A stretch of 50,212 nt of DNA from Eubacteriales bacterium (GCA_030625575.1 DAOUQP010000003.1:1-50212), one strand, 5' to 3'; counted from the stretch's first letter, positions 8,698 to 18,205 are shown. Made by a program: numbers and translations. The notes: a model not told the origin generated them from the sequence alone.

Positions 8698-10524
8698 TTG
8701 GACTTCAATGCACTGATTTTATTTATGGTTTTTTCTGCTGTTTTATCATATTTAGTATCTAAATCAAATATTAAACTAGGCGCTTATTCAACTATTTTAT
8801 TTTCTCTAATCAGTTTAATAATATTGTTTTTAGGGAGAAATAATATTGGAAATGAATTTTCATTGCTTTATATGAATTTCAGAGTTACTGCAATCGGCTG
8901 GTATTTTTCACTTATAATGATATTGATATATTCGATGACAGCTTTCTTCAACCCGTATTGGATGGAAAAAATACTATATCCAAGCAGCTATAATTTCTTG
9001 TATTTATTTTCGCTGGCGGCGACTGTTGGGTTGTTTTTTGCAGCTGATTTGATTACGCTGTTTATATTTTGGGAAGTAGTAGTATGGTCTTCGACATTTA
9101 TCGTGCCGCTTGGCAAATCAAGAAAGGCAGCTGTAGTATATTTCACTATCAGCAGCATAGGCTCGATGGCTACATTGTTTGCCATAATGTTTGTATATTC
9201 AAAGTCGGGAACCTTTGATATCAATGAGGCTTTTAAATTTTTAGCAAGTGAACCTTTAACGGCTACATTTGTATTTTTCACATTTATAACGGCTGGATTG
9301 ACCAAAATCGGTATTTTCCCATTTCATATTTGGTTACCGCTAGCCCATGGAAATGCACCTCATACGTTTTCCCCTGTTCTTTCAGGTGGACTTGTAAAAA
9401 TGGGAGCATTCATCGCATATTTAAGTGTCGGTATTCTTCCTGCTTATAAGGCCTTTTCAACTAGTATGACTATTATGGGGATACCGTTTCAGATTTATTT
9501 ATTGATGGTACTTGGAGCTATAAGTATAGTTGTTGGAACTTTAATGGCCATCAAGCAAGACGATGTAAAAAAATTAATTGCATATTCATCTGTTGCCAAT
9601 GGTGGATATATTTTGATAGGAATACTTATGATGGACCAAGTGACATTTGCAGGTTCGCTGATGCATATTTTCAATCATGCCATAGCATCAGCTGCAGCTT
9701 TTCTTACTATAGCTGCAATCGCTCATAGAACTAAAACTACAAAGATTTCTGAACTTGGCGGCATGATTCATAAAATGCCAGTAAGCTATGTGGTATATTT
9801 GATTTCAATTATTTCACTTGCCGGGATTCCACCAATGGGAGGATTCGTATCAAAGTGGCTCATTGTTCAAGGTTTGGCGAGTAAAGGTCTGATATTTATT
9901 GCATTCGCTGCATTCTTTGGTTCAATTGGATCTTTCCTTTATGTATTCAGGCCTCTTGCTGGATTGTTTTTAGGACAGCTTGCACCTAAATATGAGAATA
10001 TAAAGCCATCGACACTAGTAATGAAAATTCCAATGGTGATTCTGGCATCCATGTCGGTATTCTTTGGAATATTTCCTAAATATTTATTAGAAACAATTGG
10101 TGAAATCCAAACATCTATAGGAATAGATCCTATAATGATCAACGGTGATACTATTACTACAATAAATGGAGTGCTCAATACAAATAAAGTTGCAGCAATA
10201 TTTGGCTTTGGGTTTGTTATAAGTTTAATGATATTTTTAGTTCTTCCGAAAAGCAGAAAGGTTGGACTGATGGATACCTATACTTCAGCTGAATTTATTT
10301 ATACTCCCGAGTTATATCATTATGCGAATAGTTTCTATGCACCATTTGAAAGACTATATAAAAATCACCCGTCTGTAGAGAAATTCCTAGGTAAGTTTGC
10401 AGTAAAAACAGAAGAGTTGGGAATTCTCGTGAATTCTCTATTCTTTAGCCACAAGCCTTCGGTTACAGTGCTTTGGGTAATGGCAATTGCTACGTTAATA
10501 TTTCTAGGTGGTGTTGATATATGA
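8698..10524 (+). CDS. Second NuoL/M-type antiporter subunit (MbxH'-like)
   Basis: LFIFWEVVVWSSTFIVP, KIGIFPFHIWLPLAHGNAPHTFSPVLSGGLVKMGAF, HIFNHAIASAAAFL; TTG start at 8698 after AAAGGAGG. Confidence 0.9.
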   Translation: MDFNALILFMVFSAVLSYLVSKSNIKLGAYSTILFSLISLIILFLGRNNIGNEFSLLYMNFRVTAIGWYFSLIMILIYSMTAFFNPYWMEKILYPSSYNFLYLFSLAATVGLFFAADLITLFIFWEVVVWSSTFIVPLGKSRKAAVVYFTISSIGSMATLFAIMFVYSKSGTFDINEAFKFLASEPLTATFVFFTFITAGLTKIGIFPFHIWLPLAHGNAPHTFSPVLSGGLVKMGAFIAYLSVGILPAYKAFSTSMTIMGIPFQIYLLMVLGAISIVVGTLMAIKQDDVKKLIAYSSVANGGYILIGILMMDQVTFAGSLMHIFNHAIASAAAFLTIAAIAHRTKTTKISELGGMIHKMPVSYVVYLISIISLAGIPPMGGFVSKWLIVQGLASKGLIFIAFAAFFGSIGSFLYVFRPLAGLFLGQLAPKYENIKPSTLVMKIPMVILASMSVFFGIFPKYLLETIGEIQTSIGIDPIMINGDTITTINGVLNTNKVAAIFGFGFVISLMIFLVLPKSRKVGLMDTYTSAEFIYTPELYHYANSFYAPFERLYKNHPSVEKFLGKFAVKTEELGILVNSLFFSHKPSVTVLWVMAIATLIFLGGVDI

Positions 10525-11432
10525 ATATAATGAATTTTATTTATGCATTTTTACTATTGGTATTTGTTTTCCTTTTTCAAACGAGCATCACTGGAATAAA
10601 TAGAAAAGTCATGGCAAGGCTTCAAAGAAGAAGAGGACCAAAATGGTATCAGCAATTTATAGATATTTTCAAAGCCATGAGTAAATCTTCTACAACTCAT
10701 GGGTGGATATTCGATTTTGGAGTTATAATGGCGCTTGGAGGAATTATGGCGACGACCATTTTGATTCCGATTGGACCATTCAAAGCATTTGCAGATGTCG
10801 ACAATATATTCATTGTTTCCTATCTACTTGCAGTAGGTATGCTCGGAATGGCAATGAGCGCATCTGGCTCTGGCAACCCCTGGGCAAGTATTGGAGTAAG
10901 TAGGGCCCTAACCAACATGCTTGCATACGATGTACCATTTATGGTTTTGATAGTATCGTTCATATATGCTTTTAAAACATCGTCACTATCAGGATTTGCC
11001 GCTCTTCAGCAAGGTGCGGGAATTTTAGGATGGAATTTCTTTAGATTTCCACTAGGTGGTATAGTCGCGCTTATTTGTCTACAAGGAATGCTCGGCAAAA
11101 AACCCTTTGATTCATTTATCGCTCCTGCCGAAATTGCGTCGGGTCCGATGGTTGAGTATGGAGGTAGACATTTAGGGATGTTGTTTTTATTACACGAATT
11201 CTCAACATTCATTGAAGTTTCTATAATCGTTCATATTTTCTTTGGAGGGGGAGCGACTCCTTTGGAATTCATGGTGAAATATGCTCTTTTATATACATTC
11301 ATGAATATAATTTCAGGTGTGTTTCCGAGATTCAAAATTGATCAAGCAGTCAAGTTTTATTACAAGGTACCTCTTGCGCTTGCGTTTATACAAGGTTTGA
11401 TTATTATATTTACAGGTTTGGGGGTGTCTTGA
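10521..11432 (+). CDS. NuoH/MbhM-like membrane subunit
   Basis: RKVMARLQRRRGPKWYQ, FDSFIAPAEIASGPMVEYGGRHLGMLFLLHE. Confidence 0.92.
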   Translation: MNIMNFIYAFLLLVFVFLFQTSITGINRKVMARLQRRRGPKWYQQFIDIFKAMSKSSTTHGWIFDFGVIMALGGIMATTILIPIGPFKAFADVDNIFIVSYLLAVGMLGMAMSASGSGNPWASIGVSRALTNMLAYDVPFMVLIVSFIYAFKTSSLSGFAALQQGAGILGWNFFRFPLGGIVALICLQGMLGKKPFDSFIAPAEIASGPMVEYGGRHLGMLFLLHEFSTFIEVSIIVHIFFGGGATPLEFMVKYALLYTFMNIISGVFPRFKIDQAVKFYYKVPLALAFIQGLIIIFTGLGVS

Positions 11433-11435
11433 AGA

Positions 11436-12008
11436 ATGAAAATTATTAGCAACAACTCTAAAACCGATAAGGAAGACATGAGAAAAATTTGGGAAAAGAT
11501 CGGCGATTATTTTAGGGCGAATTCAATTTGGATGAAGTGGTATTGCACAGGATGCGGCGCAATAGAGCTTCCCCCGACAATGACTTCAAGATTTGATATG
11601 GAAAGGCTTGGCATGGGACCTATGGCTACGCCGAGACAAGCCGATGTTTTACTTATTACTGGTTATCTAAGTTCAAAGACACTTAGAAGAATAATATATT
11701 CTTATGAACAAATGCAAGATCCTAAATATGTTGTAGGTTTTGGTTCATGTACAATCAACGGCGGAATCTACTATGATTCATATGCAACAATGAAACAGCT
11801 GGACAATTACCTGCCTGTCGATTTATATATTGCCGGTTGCATGCCGCGCCCTGAAGCTGTTATGAATGGTTTCGACACTCTCATATCCATGATTAAAAAA
11901 GGTGAGGCGAATGGATGGAAGCATTATAAAGAAAATTATGATTGGTATAGCCGAAATCAATTGCACTCGTTAGGGGAGGTGTATGTTAAAGATGAATTCC
12001 ATGAATAG
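11436..12008 (+). CDS. NuoB/MbhJ-like [4Fe-4S] subunit
   Basis: WYCTGCGAIELPP, VVGFGSCTINGGIY, YIAGCMPRPEAVMNGF: four Cys for an N2-type cluster. Confidence 0.93.
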   Translation: MKIISNNSKTDKEDMRKIWEKIGDYFRANSIWMKWYCTGCGAIELPPTMTSRFDMERLGMGPMATPRQADVLLITGYLSSKTLRRIIYSYEQMQDPKYVVGFGSCTINGGIYYDSYATMKQLDNYLPVDLYIAGCMPRPEAVMNGFDTLISMIKKGEANGWKHYKENYDWYSRNQLHSLGEVYVKDEFHE

Positions 12009-12507
12009 CATTTATGAAAATTTAAAGAGTAAATTTAACATATTAGGTGTAGACTACCCTGATGATATGCAAATGGCGATTGATTTAGATGAAAAAGATA
12101 TTCATACAGTGATTGTATATTTGAAATCGATTGGTTATACACAGCTAAGCATGTTGACATGCGTAGATTGGATCAAAGAAGGTGTTTTTCAGTTGGTTTA
12201 TATTGTTTTCAACTGGGATAACGGCATTCATATCTTGGTCAGAACAAAACTAGATAGAGAAAATCCAAAGTTTAGAACTATTGTTGAAATATACCCGGGA
12301 GCTCAGTTTTATGAAAGAGACGTTCATGAATTTTTTGGAGTAGAGTTCGAAGGCAATGAGATATCATATAAAAATTTATTTCTTGAATTGTGGGATGATA
12401 TGCCTCCTATGAGAAAAGATTTTGATCCGCAAAAATATTCGGATGAAAAATATGCTGCAAGAGAATACAAATCTAAATTCATTTCAGAAGTAGGTGGCGA
12501 AAAATAA
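11983..12507 (+). CDS. NuoC/MbhK-like subunit
   Basis: YPGAQFYERDVHEFFGVEFEGN and PMRKDFDP. Confidence 0.9.
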   Translation: MLKMNSMNSIYENLKSKFNILGVDYPDDMQMAIDLDEKDIHTVIVYLKSIGYTQLSMLTCVDWIKEGVFQLVYIVFNWDNGIHILVRTKLDRENPKFRTIVEIYPGAQFYERDVHEFFGVEFEGNEISYKNLFLELWDDMPPMRKDFDPQKYSDEKYAAREYKSKFISEVGGEK

Positions 12508-13616
12508 TGAAAGAAGTCAAATTGTTTTTAGGACCTCAGCATCCAGGAATGCATGGCAATTATAGTGTTCATATGTATGTTGATGGAGATATCATAAAAA
12601 AAGCATATCCACTGCCTGGAATGTTGCATCGCGGTTTTGAAAAACTTATGGAAAGAAGACTATGGATGGGTAATATCGCTCTTATTCCAAGGATTTGTGT
12701 TGTCGAACCGGATATAAATGAAATGGTTTATGCAATGGGCATAGAAAAGCTTGGAAATATCGAAGTTCCAGAAAGAGCGCATTGGATTCGCATGATAATT
12801 TTAGAACTTGCAAGGATTGCGATTCATTTGATGTCGTTTGGAGGAATAGGTGGACCAACCGGTCTATACACTGCAAGTTATTGGTCGATTGCAGATAGAG
12901 ATCTGATATTGGATATTTTCGAAAAAATAACAGGTGCTAGAGTTTATCATATGTATATTGTAGCGGGTGGAGTTAGAAAAGACTTGCCTGAAGGAATAGA
13001 AGAAGAAATTATCGGTCTTTTGGATTATCTTGAAAAAAGATTACCTGAATATGAGGAATTGATACTAAAAAATCCTATTATTCATGCAAGATTAAAGGAT
13101 AATATCCTTCTCCCAGAGGAAGTGGTTTGGGAATTGGGAGTTACAGGAATCGGGATGAGAAGTGCTGTTGATAAAGAATATGACATTAGAAAGGTCAAAC
13201 CTTATGCAAGGTATGATCAAGTTGAATTCGATGTTCCATTTGGTCCATATTCGGATGCATATACAAGGGTTAGTTATAAACCTATTGAAATTAGACAAAG
13301 CATAAGAATAATCAGGCAGTCACTAGAGAAAATGCCCAAAGAAGGTCCTGTAAGAGTTAAAATTTCAACCGGAAGTGCTCTTAGGTGGACTGTACCTGCA
13401 GGGATGGTTTATCCAGTGATCGAATCTGCGAGAGGTGAATATGGTTATCTAATGGTTTCGGATGGATCAGAAATGCCATATAGAATTGCGGTGAGAGGTG
13501 CTTCATATCCTCAAGGATTGCTCGGAGTTGAGAAATATCTTCCAGGCCATAGAATTGACGATGCATCACTTTGGATGGATACCATGGGTGTATGTGCACC
13601 CGAGATAGATAGATAG
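12507..13616 (+). CDS. NuoD/MbhL-like large subunit with both CxxC motifs altered to CxxE
   Basis: LFLGPQHPGMHGNYSVH, MLHRGFEKLME, RICVVEPD (C64/E67), terminal GVCAPEIDR (C363/E366). Confidence 0.92.
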   Translation: MKEVKLFLGPQHPGMHGNYSVHMYVDGDIIKKAYPLPGMLHRGFEKLMERRLWMGNIALIPRICVVEPDINEMVYAMGIEKLGNIEVPERAHWIRMIILELARIAIHLMSFGGIGGPTGLYTASYWSIADRDLILDIFEKITGARVYHMYIVAGGVRKDLPEGIEEEIIGLLDYLEKRLPEYEELILKNPIIHARLKDNILLPEEVVWELGVTGIGMRSAVDKEYDIRKVKPYARYDQVEFDVPFGPYSDAYTRVSYKPIEIRQSIRIIRQSLEKMPKEGPVRVKISTGSALRWTVPAGMVYPVIESARGEYGYLMVSDGSEMPYRIAVRGASYPQGLLGVEKYLPGHRIDDASLWMDTMGVCAPEIDR

Positions 13617-13627
13617 GGGGGGATGAA

Positions 13628-15457
13628 TTGACTGTTGACAAAAGTGTGTTTTCACCAATTAGAGCTTGGAAATATTTAATTGAAAAACCCGTGACAATTC
13701 CTAAAAAATTAGTTTTTGATACTCCAAGAGAAGCTTCTGACAATTATAGAGGTTTTCATATAAACGATTGGACCACCTGTGTCGGATGTGGTATTTGCGC
13801 AGAGATATGTCCAACGAATGCAATTAATATGATAGAAATAGATTCACTTGAGCAATCGACTGGAAACAAACCGGAGCGTCCTGCGATAGATTACGGCAGA
13901 TGTAGTTTTTGTGCACTTTGCGTAGATATATGCACATCCGATTCACTTTCTATGTCTAAAGAGTATATTCACCTTTCAAAGGATGCAGACACTTTTTATT
14001 TTCTTCCTGAGAGTGATGGAATTCATCAAATTGATTTTGACAAGGGATATGATAGAGATGAGGTTTCTGAACTTCTCGATCTTGAAAGGTATGAAATCGA
14101 CGAAACTCCAATTGAAGGTAGAAATGAATCGTTTATAGAAATAATTAGAGGTTATTCGAAAGAAATGGCTATTGCTGAAGCTTCAAGATGTGTAGAGTGC
14201 GGTGTGTGCACTGCTACCTGTCCGGCTAATATGAATATTCCAGAATATATCAGATCTGTTTGGACAGAAAATCTAGAAGAAGGAGTAGATTACCTTTATA
14301 AGACTAATCCCCTTTCAAATGTATGTGGTAGAGTGTGTACGCATACATGTGAAACTGCCTGTGTAATTGGAAATAGAGGCACGCCTGTTGCAATCAGATG
14401 GCTTAAAAGGTATATTGTGGACAATACTCCTAAAGAGGATTTTGAAAGAGTAGTTCTTTCGAATGTATCAGAAAAAATCAATGGGAAAGTAGGAATTATC
14501 GGAGGTGGGCCTGCAGGTTTATCTTGTGCTTATTATCTTAGAACAATGGGATATGAAGTAGATATTTATGAAGAAAGGGCGCTGCTGGGTGGAGCTGTAA
14601 GGTATGGTGTTCCTGAATATAGACTTCCAGAAGAATCGGTTAAAGAAGATATCGAAATGATTAGAAAAATGTGTGTGAATTTTATTACGAATACAAAGGT
14701 AGGTAGAGATATAAGCTTTGAAGAGATAAGAAACACTCATGATGCCATATTTTCTGGATCGGGAAATTGGATTCCTAAAAAACTCAAGGTTATAAATGTT
14801 GATCATAAAGATATTAGATTTGCTACAAAGTTTCTTGAAGAGTCTAGAGATTATTCAAGAGATATGGGGAGAATGCCTGAATTTGAAGATGATATAATAG
14901 TTATCGGCGGTGGAGATGTTTCTTTTGATGTTGCGAGATCTTTAGCCAGGCTTCAAAAAATTAAAAATGGTAAAATAAATATAAAATTTATTGCAAGAAA
15001 ACCGATTGAATTTTTAGCGGCGGATCAAGAGGAAGTTGTTGAAGGAAAAGAAGAGGGACTTGAATTAAGACTTAATAGATCTCCTGTGGAAATTTTAGTG
15101 GATGAAAACAATAAAGTTTATGGTGTCAAAGTTGCCAAGTGTACTTCTAAGCTTTCTGAAAATGGAAAAGCCAAGACAACTTGCAGCGAGGAAACCGAAG
15201 AAATTTATGCAAAAGAAGTATTTATGTCAGTAGGCAGCGACCCCGATTTTGAGTATTTTTCTAAAGAGATGATGGAAAATCTCGAAATGGATAAAAATAA
15301 GATTATTGTAGAAGAAAACGGACAGGTAAAAGGGTATCCATGGTTATTTGCAGGTGGGGATATTGTACGCGGACCAGATATCATTACTGCTGTTGCGGAC
15401 GGTCATAAGGCTGCTATAGGAATAGATGAGTATTTATATAATAGAGAAAAAATATAA
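13628..15457 (+). CDS. Fusion: NuoI-like 2x[4Fe-4S] ferredoxin + NfnB/GltD-like NAD(P)/FAD oxidoreductase
   Basis: CVGCGICAEICP and CSFCALCVDIC, then CVECGVCTATCPANMNIP, GRVCTHTCETACVIGN, GIIGGGPAGLSCAYYLRTMGYEVDIYE, VIGGGDVSFDVARSL; TTG start. Confidence 0.93.
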   Translation: MTVDKSVFSPIRAWKYLIEKPVTIPKKLVFDTPREASDNYRGFHINDWTTCVGCGICAEICPTNAINMIEIDSLEQSTGNKPERPAIDYGRCSFCALCVDICTSDSLSMSKEYIHLSKDADTFYFLPESDGIHQIDFDKGYDRDEVSELLDLERYEIDETPIEGRNESFIEIIRGYSKEMAIAEASRCVECGVCTATCPANMNIPEYIRSVWTENLEEGVDYLYKTNPLSNVCGRVCTHTCETACVIGNRGTPVAIRWLKRYIVDNTPKEDFERVVLSNVSEKINGKVGIIGGGPAGLSCAYYLRTMGYEVDIYEERALLGGAVRYGVPEYRLPEESVKEDIEMIRKMCVNFITNTKVGRDISFEEIRNTHDAIFSGSGNWIPKKLKVINVDHKDIRFATKFLEESRDYSRDMGRMPEFEDDIIVIGGGDVSFDVARSLARLQKIKNGKINIKFIARKPIEFLAADQEEVVEGKEEGLELRLNRSPVEILVDENNKVYGVKVAKCTSKLSENGKAKTTCSEETEEIYAKEVFMSVGSDPDFEYFSKEMMENLEMDKNKIIVEENGQVKGYPWLFAGGDIVRGPDIITAVADGHKAAIGIDEYLYNREKI

Positions 15458-15469
15458 TTTTATAATCAT

Positions 15470-15498
15470 TTGACATTAATGAATATTAGTGCTATTAT
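15470..15498 (+). promoter_or_regulatory. sigmaA-type promoter of infC-rpmI-rplT
   Basis: TTGACA - 17 bp - TATTAT. Confidence 0.8.
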
Positions 15499-15509
15499 AT
15501 TTGAGTAAT

Positions 15510-15625
15510 TGAATATGATGAAAGAAGAGGTCCGTAACTTCTCACCTTATAACGATGTAGTTCATAGGGTTAAGATAAATTAGATTATTTATGAGCGGAC
15601 TTTGTCTGCTCATTTTTTATTGTAT
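15510..15625 (+). ncRNA. infC leader (L20-leader-like attenuator)
   Basis: Conserved position upstream of infC; CTCACCTTATAACGATGTAGTTCATAGGGTT then terminator ATGAGCGGACTTTGTCTGCTCATTTTTTA. Confidence 0.75.
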
Positions 15626-15655
15626 ATTCCAGAAAAATATTAGGAGGTGTACGTT

Positions 15656-16162
15656 ATTAAAAAAGCTGAAATTAATGAAGACATTCGTGACAGAGAAGTC
15701 CGATTAATCGACGTTGATGGGGAACAATTAGGTGTTGTTTCAACGAAAGATGCTATGAACATCGCAATCGAAAAGAAACTTGATTTAGTTAAGATCGCTC
15801 CGAATGCAAAGCCACCGGTTTGTAAAGTTATGGACTATGGTAAGTTTAAGTACGAGCAAGCTAAAAAAGAAAAAGAAGCGAAGAAAAAGCAAAAAACAAC
15901 ACAGGTTAAAGAAATTAGATTGAGCTTGAATATTGAATCTAATGATATGCAAACTAAAGCAAATAATGCTATTAAGTTTTTAGAAAATGGAGACAGGGTA
16001 AAAGTGTCTTTACGTTTCAAGGGAAGACAATTAGGACATACTGAATTTGGTTATGAGGTCATAAATAAATTTGCTGAGTATATTGGCGAAAATGGACAAA
16101 TGGAAAAAAGACCAAGTTTTGAAGCAAGAAGTCTTGTTGTAATATTTACACCTAAGAAATAA
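15656..16162 (+). CDS. infC: Translation initiation factor IF-3
   Basis: INEDIRDREVRLIDVDGEQLGVVSTKDAM...; AGGAGG at 15642-15647 places the start at ATT 15656 rather than the GTG 15647 of the ORF track. Confidence 0.95.
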   Translation: MKKAEINEDIRDREVRLIDVDGEQLGVVSTKDAMNIAIEKKLDLVKIAPNAKPPVCKVMDYGKFKYEQAKKEKEAKKKQKTTQVKEIRLSLNIESNDMQTKANNAIKFLENGDRVKVSLRFKGRQLGHTEFGYEVINKFAEYIGENGQMEKRPSFEARSLVVIFTPKK

Positions 16163-16185
16163 GAGCATAGAGAGGAGGATTTATT

Positions 16186-16383
16186 ATGCCTAAAATGAAA
16201 ACACATAGAGGGGCTAGAAAAAGAGTTAAGTTAACTGGAAAAGGTAAACTAAAGAGATCTAAGGCTTATACAAGTCATATATTAACTAAAAAGTCTCCAA
16301 AGAGAAAAAGAAATCTTAGAAAAGCTGGTTTAGTATCAGCAGGAGATATGAAGCGTGTAAGAAAGTTATTACCATATATTTAA
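16186..16383 (+). CDS. rpmI: 50S ribosomal protein L35
   Basis: [46 protein letters not shown]. Confidence 0.97.
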   Translation: MPKMKTHRGARKRVKLTGKGKLKRSKAYTSHILTKKSPKRKRNLRKAGLVSAGDMKRVRKLLPYI

Positions 16384-16409
16384 ATAGATTATGATAGGAG
16401 GTTAAAGCA

Positions 16410-16763
16410 ATGGCTAGAGTAAAAAAAGGCGTTAACGCTAAGAAAAAACATAGAAAAGTTTTGAAATTAGCTAAAGGATATTATGGACAAAAAAGCAAGG
16501 TTTTTAAAGCTGCTAATCCAGCAGTAATGAGAGCTTTGAGATCAGCATATGTTGGTAGAAAATTAAGAAAAAGAGACTTCAGAAAATTATGGATTGCTAG
16601 AATCAATGCTGGAACAAGAGCAAATGGGTTATCTTATAGCAAATTCATTAATGGAATGAAGAAAGCTGATATTAACATCAACAGAAAGATGTTATCTGAA
16701 ATGGCGATTTATGATCCAGAAGGTTTCGCAAAATTAGTAGAAACAGCAAAAGCTGCTTTATAA
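16410..16763 (+). CDS. rplT: 50S ribosomal protein L20
   Basis: [43 protein letters not shown]. Confidence 0.98.
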   Translation: MARVKKGVNAKKKHRKVLKLAKGYYGQKSKVFKAANPAVMRALRSAYVGRKLRKRDFRKLWIARINAGTRANGLSYSKFINGMKKADININRKMLSEMAIYDPEGFAKLVETAKAAL

Positions 16764-16767
16764 TAAC

Positions 16768-16797
16768 AAAAGAGTCGATTTATGACTCTTTTTTATT
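16768..16797 (+). terminator. Rho-independent terminator after rplT
   Basis: AAAGAGTCGATTTATGACTCTTTTTT. Confidence 0.8.
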
Positions 16798-16846
16798 TTG
16801 TTTAAAAATGTTATAATTACTTGATATTACATACAGGGGGGAACCT

Positions 16847-18196
16847 ATGAAATTCAACAGGTTTCGTAAAAAAGAACTCAATCCTGCTCAGATTTTAGCC
16901 ATCGGTTTTGCTGGGATCATATTGCTGGGTGCGATTCTGTTAAATCTACCTATAGCTACTATTTCAGGTAAAAGCACTGGATTGATAAATTCGTTTTTTA
17001 CTGCAACTTCATCTGTTTGTGTTACAGGTTTGGTTGTAGTTGATACAGGTACATATTGGTCGACATTTGGTAAAACTGTAATTTTGCTGTTGATACAAAT
17101 AGGTGGGTTGGGATTTATGTCGATGACCACACTTGGAGCACTGATTCTTGGCAGCAAGATAACTCTGCGTAATCGATTGATTATGCAAGAAGCATTCAAT
17201 TATTTTACAATTTCCGGTATAGTTCGATTAGTCAAATATATTCTGATATTCACTTTGTTAATTGAAGGAATTGGAGCATTTTTATTATCGTTATTCTTTA
17301 TTCCTATTTATGGAGAGGCGAAAGGAATAGCATATGGAATATTTCATAGTATATCGTCATTTTGTAACGCGGGGTTTGATCTAATTGGAAATGGACAGAG
17401 TTTTACTCCGTTTGTAAACAGTACATATTTGAATTTGATAGTAATTGGTCTAATTGTTATTGGAGGATTGGGATTTTCGGTATTGTTGGATATTGCCAAG
17501 GTTAAATCTTTCAATAAATTGACACTTCATTCTAAACTAGTTGTTACAATGACTGCTATTTTGCTCTCGACAGGTTTTTTGTTGTTTTTTGTATTGGAGT
17601 TCAACAATCCTTCAACTATAGGTAATTTGAATTTTGGAGATAAGGTAGTTGCATCATTTTTTCAATCGGTAACTACGCGAACAGCTGGATTCAATACTAT
17701 AGACACTGCAGGATTGACTGATTCATCAAAATTTTTGACAATGCTTTTGATGTTTATCGGAGGGTCTCCTGGTTCAACAGCCGGTGGAATCAAAACGACT
17801 ACAATGGCCATATTGATATTGTCTATTGTTGCAGTAATCAGAGGCCGTGAAGATACGGAATTATTCAATAGAAGATTAAGTAGGGATCTTATTAATAGAG
17901 CACTTACGGTGTTTGGAATTGCGATATCATTAGTAATATTCGTTACATTTTTATTGACAATCATTGAAAGCAACAAAGAATTTCTTGATATTTTCTTTGA
18001 AACGATATCAGCTTTTGGAACTGTCGGACTGTCAACTGGAATTACGGGTGATTTATCAGGATTTGGTAAAATAATCATTTCGTTGACGATGTTTTCTGGA
18101 AGAGTTGGGCCGCTGACAGTCATTGTTGCTTTAGCACAACGTCGCAAAAGAAAAGTTTTAATTCGTTATCCAGAAGGGAAAATAAGTGTAGGGTAG
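16847..18196 (+). CDS. TrkH/KtrB-family potassium transporter
   Basis: LINSFFTATSSVCVTGLVVVDTGTYW, GGSPGSTAGGIKTTTMAIL, SAFGTVGLSTGIT. Confidence 0.93.
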   Translation: MKFNRFRKKELNPAQILAIGFAGIILLGAILLNLPIATISGKSTGLINSFFTATSSVCVTGLVVVDTGTYWSTFGKTVILLLIQIGGLGFMSMTTLGALILGSKITLRNRLIMQEAFNYFTISGIVRLVKYILIFTLLIEGIGAFLLSLFFIPIYGEAKGIAYGIFHSISSFCNAGFDLIGNGQSFTPFVNSTYLNLIVIGLIVIGGLGFSVLLDIAKVKSFNKLTLHSKLVVTMTAILLSTGFLLFFVLEFNNPSTIGNLNFGDKVVASFFQSVTTRTAGFNTIDTAGLTDSSKFLTMLLMFIGGSPGSTAGGIKTTTMAILILSIVAVIRGREDTELFNRRLSRDLINRALTVFGIAISLVIFVTFLLTIIESNKEFLDIFFETISAFGTVGLSTGITGDLSGFGKIIISLTMFSGRVGPLTVIVALAQRRKRKVLIRYPEGKISVG

Positions 18197-18205
18197 GTGT
18201 CATAT

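Noticed and set aside
10703-10903. 66-aa plus-strand ORF inside the NuoH-like gene
   Set aside because: Out-of-frame ORF within a strongly conserved gene.
4868-13616. Annotating the complex as an energy-converting [NiFe] hydrogenase or a plain Mrp antiporter
   Set aside because: The large subunit lacks two of four Ni ligands, and the Mrp genes run directly into NuoHBCD-like genes, so neither label fits.
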